DNA of 64,000 bases, taken from Luteolibacter luteus. Lineage in GTDB: Bacteria > Verrucomicrobiota > Verrucomicrobiia > Verrucomicrobiales > Akkermansiaceae. Location: contig NZ_CP051774.1 in the NCBI RefSeq assembly GCF_012913485.1, positions 2,046,001 through 2,110,000 of the forward strand. The letters run 5' to 3'. The translations under genes were made by a program, and so were the position numbers. Every line of letters starts with the position of its first letter. Position 1 is the first letter of the stretch. This document shows, one piece after another, positions 59,208 through 64,000 of the stretch. The notes under the pieces were generated by a model, which did no database searches, was not told the DNA's origin, and saw only the letters and a program-made list of their open reading frames with translations.

Positions 59208-59455
59208 AACGAGACATAGTTTTCGAGCCTCCTCCACCGGAAGGCTACTGTTCCAGCGCATCGCGGATACGGGAATGGATTCAGAAATACATTCCCGGCC
59301 CGATCCGGAGGCTCATCCGCGATCTTGTTCTCATTCGCGACGGTCGTATCCCTTGGACCTATCGCGAGGAAAGGCCTGCGCCCCATCCGAAAGAGCCATG
59401 GGCGAAGCGCACGCGGAAGCGACAAAGACGAAAGATGGACCCCGAGGAGCCATGA
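59204..59455 (+). CDS. Possible small basic protein with CTG start, coupled to the SPFH gene
   Basis: A frame overlapping the SPFH stop as CTGA encodes 83 residues, LKRDIVFEPPPPEGYCSSAS, then 'RIREWIQKYIPGPIRRLIRD' and 'LVLIRDGRIPWTYREERPAP' and a Lys/Arg-rich end, stop at 59453-59455. The protein-like middle (Trp, Ile, Tyr spacing) and the overlap geometry favour translation, but CTG is a rare start and no ribosome binding site is obvious, so this could also be chance or a decayed gene. No other gene is visible between here and the RNase P RNA. Confidence 0.4.
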   Translation: MKRDIVFEPPPPEGYCSSASRIREWIQKYIPGPIRRLIRDLVLIRDGRIPWTYREERPAPHPKEPWAKRTRKRQRRKMDPEEP

Positions 59456-59605
59456 GGATGAGGACCGCGCTCCCGGCGCGCCTTCCGCAACTGGGCAGGA
59501 TCACCCCAGAGTTCATCAATTCCGAGCCAGAGCGATCTCCCGGGCCTAGCCCGATGGGTCCGGCCCCAACATTCTTCACATTCTTCCAGAACCGGAGAAA
59601 GAGGG

Positions 59606-59992
59606 CGGCCGCTCTCCTGTAAGCCAGATTCTGTCCCCCCTGCCTTTGCAGGGATGGGCGATCATTTCTCTCCCCGCTTGCGCGGGAGTCCGCTTGCACG
59701 GACTGCGACTAATACCCGGGGATTCGACGGGCGGGCACCCTTCCCCTGTTCTGTCTTGCACCACGCGAGGTTTGCCGTGCCGTGGCGGTTACCCGTCACG
59801 CGGTGGGCTCTTACCCCACCCTTTCACCCTTACCTGATCCCTTGCGGGCCATCGGCGGTATACTCTCTGCTGCACTGTCTGTCCGGCAGCCTTGACGCTG
59901 CCGTCCCCCTTTTTCAAGAGGCACGTTGCCCTGCGGTGTCCGGACTTTCCTCGACCTTGCAAGCAAGGCCGCGATCACCCGGAGAGCGGCGG
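59606..59992 (-). ncRNA. rnpB: RNase P RNA, bacterial type A
   Basis: The catalytic RNA that trims tRNA 5' leaders. On the minus strand the 5' and 3' ends pair as gccgctctcc / ggagagcggc (P1, near 59981-59990 and 59608-59617). The universal core sequences follow in order: 'gaggaaagtccggac' (about 59952-59938), 'ggtaagggtgaaa', 'ggtaagagcccaccg' (about 59822-59800), 'gacagaatctggcttac' near the 3' end. Length about 385 nt. No protein gene overlaps convincingly. The exact ends are within a few bases. Confidence 0.93.
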
Positions 59993-60036
59993 GCGGAAGC
60001 TAAACGCGAAAGTTCGGGCTGAAAAGGGCCAAGTGA

Positions 60037-61596
60037 TTACTTCCCGGCTTGCCGCTTCGGCAGCTTGCCCAGAAAGAGACAACGGAGGATTACGGAGCGC
60101 TCCACGGCCACGTAGATTCCCATGGTGATCCCGGCAGTAAAAAGCGTGACCAAGAGCGAAAGCATGAAGTCATCGTCGATCCCCACCCAATTGCGCAGCC
60201 ATAAGGCATTCAGGTAGATCACCAGGTAGTGGAAGAGATAAACGCAGAAGGCAGATTCCGCGACGAAATGCATCGGAGCTCCCGCTTTTTTGATGAAGCG
60301 CTCGAAAAGGCCGAAGATCACGAGGCAGACCATCACGAAAAAATAGCCTTGTGCGGCGAGCATGAGCCCGGATGAGAATCTCGCGGGGGTGAGGCCGATT
60401 TCCGCCACGAAAGCCGGAAGACCGACATGAATCTCGCTCCACGTTTGAGCATGGGAAGGCAGCAAGTGCCCAAAGCGTGTAGCGATGGCGAGAATCACCC
60501 CGCTTGCCAGAAGATGCAGCCCATGGCCGGGCGAAAGCCGCATCGTTCCCTCGGTCCCCGAGCAGAAGCGCTTGAAGAAGGCAAAGAGCACCGGGACGAA
60601 AGCCACAGCCACATAGACTTCTGCGGAAAGAGCCGTGACTTCGGAGATCTTCTTGGCGAGGGAATGGGTTCCCGGCGTGAAGCCGGCCTGCCAAAGGCGC
60701 GCCGCCCAGAGAAGCAGCCCGGCAAGCGCCAACTGGAACCAATGGCAGTTGGTGAAGATCCTCAGGAGCCGCGGCGAACAATACATCGCCATGCCCAAGG
60801 CGAAGAAGGCGAAGTAATAGCCGACCATGCGCAGGGGATAATGGAAAGAGGGCGAGGTGAAGGGCTTGATCGCAGCCTCGTAGCCCAAGCGAGCCACGAC
60901 GCAGAGGAAGACCGCGGCAGCCGCCGCCAGGGAAAGGATCATCCAATCAGGAAGACGGGAGGGCAGGGACCGCAGGGCTTTCTTGGTCCGATCCAGTGCA
61001 TGGATGATGGGCGAGGAGAGCGAGGCCAAGCAGAGCAGCACGGCCAGGAACCAGATGTGCAAGTGCCAGTTCCAAGTGATCTTGGCGCGATCATCGAAGA
61101 ACTGCCACGGAATCTTGCCGGTGAAAAATTCCCCGAGCGTCGGCGCCACCACCTTCAGCTCCGGCGTCAGTGCGGCAGCCTTGTCCACCTGATAGTGCAG
61201 GATCAGCCAGTTCGTGACCGGATTGAGAAGGAGGACCACCGTGAGCAGGGGAATGCCGGTCGCGATCACCCGCTTGCGCATGATCGTGGAGGCGCCGTAG
61301 CGCTTCACCAGCATGTAGGAGAGGAAGCCGGAGATCATGAAGAATGCCTCCATGCGCACGCAGTTCGAAATATCCGACACGAGGTGGAAGAACGCTGAGT
61401 GACTGATCACACAGGCATGCACGGGGATGCCCCAGAGGATCATCACACCCTTCATCGCATCCAGGTAGACGTAGCGCTCCTTGGGTTTGACCGCGGAGAC
61501 AGGGATGACAGCAGCCTCTGCAAGGGGGCGCACGTCGGGAGCGGGGCTGATGACGGCGGAATCGCTGGCGACCAAGAGGTCGGGAGGGGTGCTCAT
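60037..61596 (-). CDS. Acyltransferase family 3 membrane protein
   Basis: A 519-residue integral-membrane O-acyltransferase with about ten to eleven helices. The family start 'ERYVYLDAMKGVMILWGIPV' with 'HACVISHSAFFH' contains the conserved His, and 'RMEAFFMISGFLSYMLVKRY' carries the Arg/Glu pair. These enzymes move acyl groups to sugars of O-antigen, exopolysaccharide or glucans. The downstream gene end (60037) is near the RNase P RNA. An AMP-forming ligase gene lies 54 bases upstream on the same strand, so the two probably form a lipid or polysaccharide acylation unit. Confidence 0.87.
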   Translation of the reverse strand: MSTPPDLLVASDSAVISPAPDVRPLAEAAVIPVSAVKPKERYVYLDAMKGVMILWGIPVHACVISHSAFFHLVSDISNCVRMEAFFMISGFLSYMLVKRYGASTIMRKRVIATGIPLLTVVLLLNPVTNWLILHYQVDKAAALTPELKVVAPTLGEFFTGKIPWQFFDDRAKITWNWHLHIWFLAVLLCLASLSSPIIHALDRTKKALRSLPSRLPDWMILSLAAAAAVFLCVVARLGYEAAIKPFTSPSFHYPLRMVGYYFAFFALGMAMYCSPRLLRIFTNCHWFQLALAGLLLWAARLWQAGFTPGTHSLAKKISEVTALSAEVYVAVAFVPVLFAFFKRFCSGTEGTMRLSPGHGLHLLASGVILAIATRFGHLLPSHAQTWSEIHVGLPAFVAEIGLTPARFSSGLMLAAQGYFFVMVCLVIFGLFERFIKKAGAPMHFVAESAFCVYLFHYLVIYLNALWLRNWVGIDDDFMLSLLVTLFTAGITMGIYVAVERSVILRCLFLGKLPKRQAGK

Positions 61597-61650
61597 CGAA
61601 AGGGGGAGGGGTGAACAGGAAGCGACGGGGAGTCGGGTGACGCAGGAAAT

Positions 61651-63168
61651 TCAGACGGCTTGGGCCATGGGGTCTTCGCCCGGGAAGGAGACGATCTCCA
61701 CGTCCCGGAGGTGGATCACTTCGTCCGGCGCAGCTGCGGGCGGGGCAAAGGCGAAGGAATGAAGCGCCCCGTAGTCCACCTTTCCGGTAGGCATCACGGG
61801 GATCTCATCGATCACGGAGAAGCTGCAGAGCCTCCTCGAAATGTGATAGGTGTTGCGGATGAATTCGATGGCTGCGTCTTCCACGCTGCAATCGGTCGAG
61901 ATCACCCGGAGAGAGGAATCGGTGCCAACTACCACCACGCGTTTCTGGAGATGGGCGGCCAATTGGCGCTCTACATCATCCAGATTGATCCGCAGGCCCA
62001 TCGGCTTGATGAAGCGCTTTTTGCGGCCCACAACATAGCAGAAGCCATTGTCGCCAAGGCGGGCCATGTCGCCGGTAAAGAGACGCCCGCCCAACTCATC
62101 GCCCTTCGAGAGATCCCCGCGGCTTTCCGCATAACCGAGCATTACGTTCGGACCACTGTAGACAAGTTCGCCGTCGATGATCTCGAACTTGCCTCCGGGA
62201 ATCGGAACGCCGATCGAGCCCGCTCCTTCTTCTGCACGATGACTGGGCACGTAGGAAATTCGGGCGGTGGCTTCCGTCTGGCCGTACATGGTATAGTAGC
62301 GGATGCCCTTCCGCTTCGCGAGGCGGATGAAATGGTCCTGCAAGGCGAGATCGAGATAACCGCCCGCCTGGGTCATGGACCGCAGCGAGGGCAAATCCAT
62401 CGATTCAAAGCCAATCTCATGGAGGATCTGATAGACGTAGGGAACTCCGGCAAGCGAGGTGGCTCCGTAGGTCCAGGCAAATTGCCAGAATTCCGGGCTG
62501 CGGATTTTTTTCGCAGTCTGGATCAGCGTCGCCCCGCGCAGCAGGTGACTGTTGATCACGGAGAGCCCATAGGAGTAGTGCATGGGCAGCGAGGTCACCG
62601 GCCTGTCGCGGGGCCCGATCTCCAGGTACTCCGCAATCGATCGCGCGTTCGCCTGAAGATTCGCATAAGACAGGCGCACCATCTTTGGATTGCCGGTGGA
62701 TCCGGAGGTCGTGAGCATCAGCGCCAGATCCGGGGAGATGGAAACTTCCGATGCCTCACCTTCACGGCGATACATGCGGTATCCTTCAGAGCCAAAGCCG
62801 GAATCACCATATGCACCTTCCCCGATCTCGCGTAGCGACCAGATGAAATCCGGGTGATAGGCCGCCAACAACGGGGCTAACAGCGCCGGCTCCATGTCAT
62901 GCGGCAAGAGGACCGCGGCATGTCCGATCTGAAGACAGGCAAGATACGCGGCCAAGGACGGCACGCTCTGGCTGCACATCACGAATACCAATGACTTCAC
63001 GGGAGCCGTGAGAGCCTCCTTGATCGCATCGACTTCCTGCTGGAGAGAGGAATAGGAAAACCTACGGCCGTCGTCGGTGACGACGCAGGTTGAAGAGCGA
63101 TGGTTCAGGTACCAGAAAGGCGCTGGCAGCTGGGGTGCGGCTTCCAAGCGGGGGAGATTGGAATACAT
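61651..63168 (-). CDS. AMP-binding acyl-CoA/acyl-carrier ligase
   Basis: A 505-residue member of the adenylate-forming family. Landmarks are 'LALMLTTSGSTGNPKMVRLS' (P-loop), 'VTSLPMHYSYGLSVINSHLL', 'RYYTMYGQTEATARISYVP', 'GGRLFTGDMARLGDNGFCYV' with 'GRKKRFIKPMGLRINLDDVE' and the C-terminal catalytic Lys in 'PVMPTGKVDYGAL'. It activates a carboxylic acid, perhaps a fatty acid, for the acyltransferase encoded next. The upstream region on the minus strand contains a 'ccccccataaat' stretch between two arms (atcgg/ccgat). Confidence 0.88.
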   Translation of the reverse strand: MYSNLPRLEAAPQLPAPFWYLNHRSSTCVVTDDGRRFSYSSLQQEVDAIKEALTAPVKSLVFVMCSQSVPSLAAYLACLQIGHAAVLLPHDMEPALLAPLLAAYHPDFIWSLREIGEGAYGDSGFGSEGYRMYRREGEASEVSISPDLALMLTTSGSTGNPKMVRLSYANLQANARSIAEYLEIGPRDRPVTSLPMHYSYGLSVINSHLLRGATLIQTAKKIRSPEFWQFAWTYGATSLAGVPYVYQILHEIGFESMDLPSLRSMTQAGGYLDLALQDHFIRLAKRKGIRYYTMYGQTEATARISYVPSHRAEEGAGSIGVPIPGGKFEIIDGELVYSGPNVMLGYAESRGDLSKGDELGGRLFTGDMARLGDNGFCYVVGRKKRFIKPMGLRINLDDVERQLAAHLQKRVVVVGTDSSLRVISTDCSVEDAAIEFIRNTYHISRRLCSFSVIDEIPVMPTGKVDYGALHSFAFAPPAAAPDEVIHLRDVEIVSFPGEDPMAQAV

Positions 63169-63345
63169 TTTTCATCGGATTTATGGGGGGGACCGATGAT
63201 TGCGCACGAAGACTCCGCAGAGGGAGGCCGAGATTGCAATGCAACTCCGTTTAAGTTTGGGGGGATTGGGAGGGGAGCGCCTGACGTGATATCGGATCTA
63301 GCGGGAATGTTCAAACTTTAAATCTCAAGCGTTTATAACCCGAGT

Positions 63346-63882
63346 TTATCCCACCCAGAAGCAATCGATGAAGAACCAGAGGATCATCACGATCCCGATC
63401 ACCAGCTTCATCCCCATCCCTGCCACGGTCCCGACGACCGAGCCCACTCCTGAAACCGCCGCCGGCTTCAGCTCCTGCTTCGCGAAGCACTTCTCAAAAA
63501 CGAACGCACCGATCAGAGGACCCGCAATGAGGCCTACGGGAAAGAAGAACATGCCCACGAGGCCACCTAACAGTGCACCCCAAGCGCCCCACTTCGTACC
63601 GCCGAACCATTTCGTCCCTGCTGCTCCAGCCGCAAATTCGAGTGCTTGGGAAAGGGCCATCAGGGCTGTCAGGATCACGAAAGACCACCACTCCATGCCT
63701 GAGCCTTCCCGGCCGAGCATCAACCGGTGAGCCACCGCCGCAAAAAGCAGGATCAGATGCCCTGGCAGGATGGGGATGATGCAGCCAATGAAGCCGGCAA
63801 TCAAAAGACAGGAAGTGATGACCCACGCGGCGCCGGTTCCCACCGTTCCCCAGCCGCCCCAATGAGTGATCGTTTCCCACAT
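63346..63882 (-). CDS. DUF456 family membrane protein
   Basis: A 178-residue protein with about five membrane segments, DUF456: 'LIAGFIGCIIPILPGHLILL', 'EFAAGAAGTKWFGGTKWGAW', 'GALLGGLVGMFFFPVGLIAG' and 'PLIGAFVFEKCFAKQELKPA'. Glycine-rich helices are typical. Function is unknown; some relatives are near cell-envelope genes. It ends 177 bases from the ligase start. The 118 bases to the right edge hold no gene I can support. Confidence 0.88.
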   Translation of the reverse strand: MWETITHWGGWGTVGTGAAWVITSCLLIAGFIGCIIPILPGHLILLFAAVAHRLMLGREGSGMEWWSFVILTALMALSQALEFAAGAAGTKWFGGTKWGAWGALLGGLVGMFFFPVGLIAGPLIGAFVFEKCFAKQELKPAAVSGVGSVVGTVAGMGMKLVIGIVMILWFFIDCFWVG

Positions 63883-64000
63883 GCCGGCGGGACACTAGGA
63901 GTGCCCCCGGCGGCTGTCGAGAGGGGCCCGCGGGATTTGCCGCCGCTCCGGGTGTTTCTTGACCCACGGCGGCGTTTCTGTCGCTTGGAACACCTTGCCA

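Noticed and set aside
59606-60022. Short protein-like frames across the RNase P RNA region
   Set aside because: The stretch has the complete conserved core of RNase P RNA and a matching P1 stem.
1-64000. CRISPR array, prophage, insertion sequence or rRNA operon
   Set aside because: No regular direct repeats with spacers, no transposase, integrase or phage structural genes, and no rRNA sequence were seen.

Overview
The window looks like chromosomal DNA from a high-GC member of the Verrucomicrobiota, most likely the Verrucomicrobiaceae/Luteolibacter group. This is inferred from gene content, not from a database search. The indicators are a PEP-CTERM protein, a PSD1-type DUF1549/DUF1553 plus DUF1501 pair behind an ECF sigma factor and a FecR-like protein, many small lipoproteins, helical-repeat proteins rich in 'DPxxAxxW', an EboB-like TatD hydrolase, and a single-chain glycyl-tRNA synthetase. 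No prophage, transposase, CRISPR array or rRNA operon is visible.

Layout. 1-7.7 kb: an edge-truncated DUF1287 protein, a large secreted M11-like metalloprotease with ricin-type lectin repeats, a PEP-CTERM protein, glyS, an EF-hand lipoprotein, rlmH and twin tiny lipoproteins. 7.7-17.5 kb: tandem coiled-coil membrane paralogues, an ABC exporter, DoxX, two coupled helical-repeat proteins, a TlpA-like thioredoxin and a GYF_2 membrane protein. 17.7-19.5 kb: housekeeping genes rpmB, panD and a lone nuoA. 20-26.8 kb: a decayed PEP-CTERM gene, then the sigma/FecR/PSD1/DUF1501 cluster. 27-40.5 kb: EboB-like hydrolase, CNNM/CorC and TerC transporters, a YbaL-like antiporter, small SRPBCC/GNAT genes, two LysR regulators, an MFS transporter and a wax-synthase-like MBOAT protein.

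40.5-46 kb is the most interesting part. A tRNA-Leu-like fragment, a 26-bp repeat also found at 11.5 kb, and a pdhA pseudogene lacking its cofactor-binding core form a decayed patch. Next to it is a tight molybdate locus: a one-domain ModE-like regulator, an inverted repeat resembling a ModE box, a TonB-dependent receptor, a small secreted SUOX-fold protein, modA and modB, with overlapping frames but no modC. I read this as a candidate TonB-dependent molybdate (or tungstate) acquisition system.

46-57.6 kb holds a mini RNase III-like gene, a RbsD/FucU-like lipoprotein, a PIN-PhoH ATPase and the menaquinone genes, which read leftward as menD, (MBL hydrolase), menH, menB, (outer-membrane barrel), menA, menC, menE. 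57.7-64 kb: an NfeD/SPFH membrane pair with a possible small CTG-start gene behind it, the RNase P RNA, a membrane acyltransferase with an AMP-forming ligase upstream, and a DUF456 protein.
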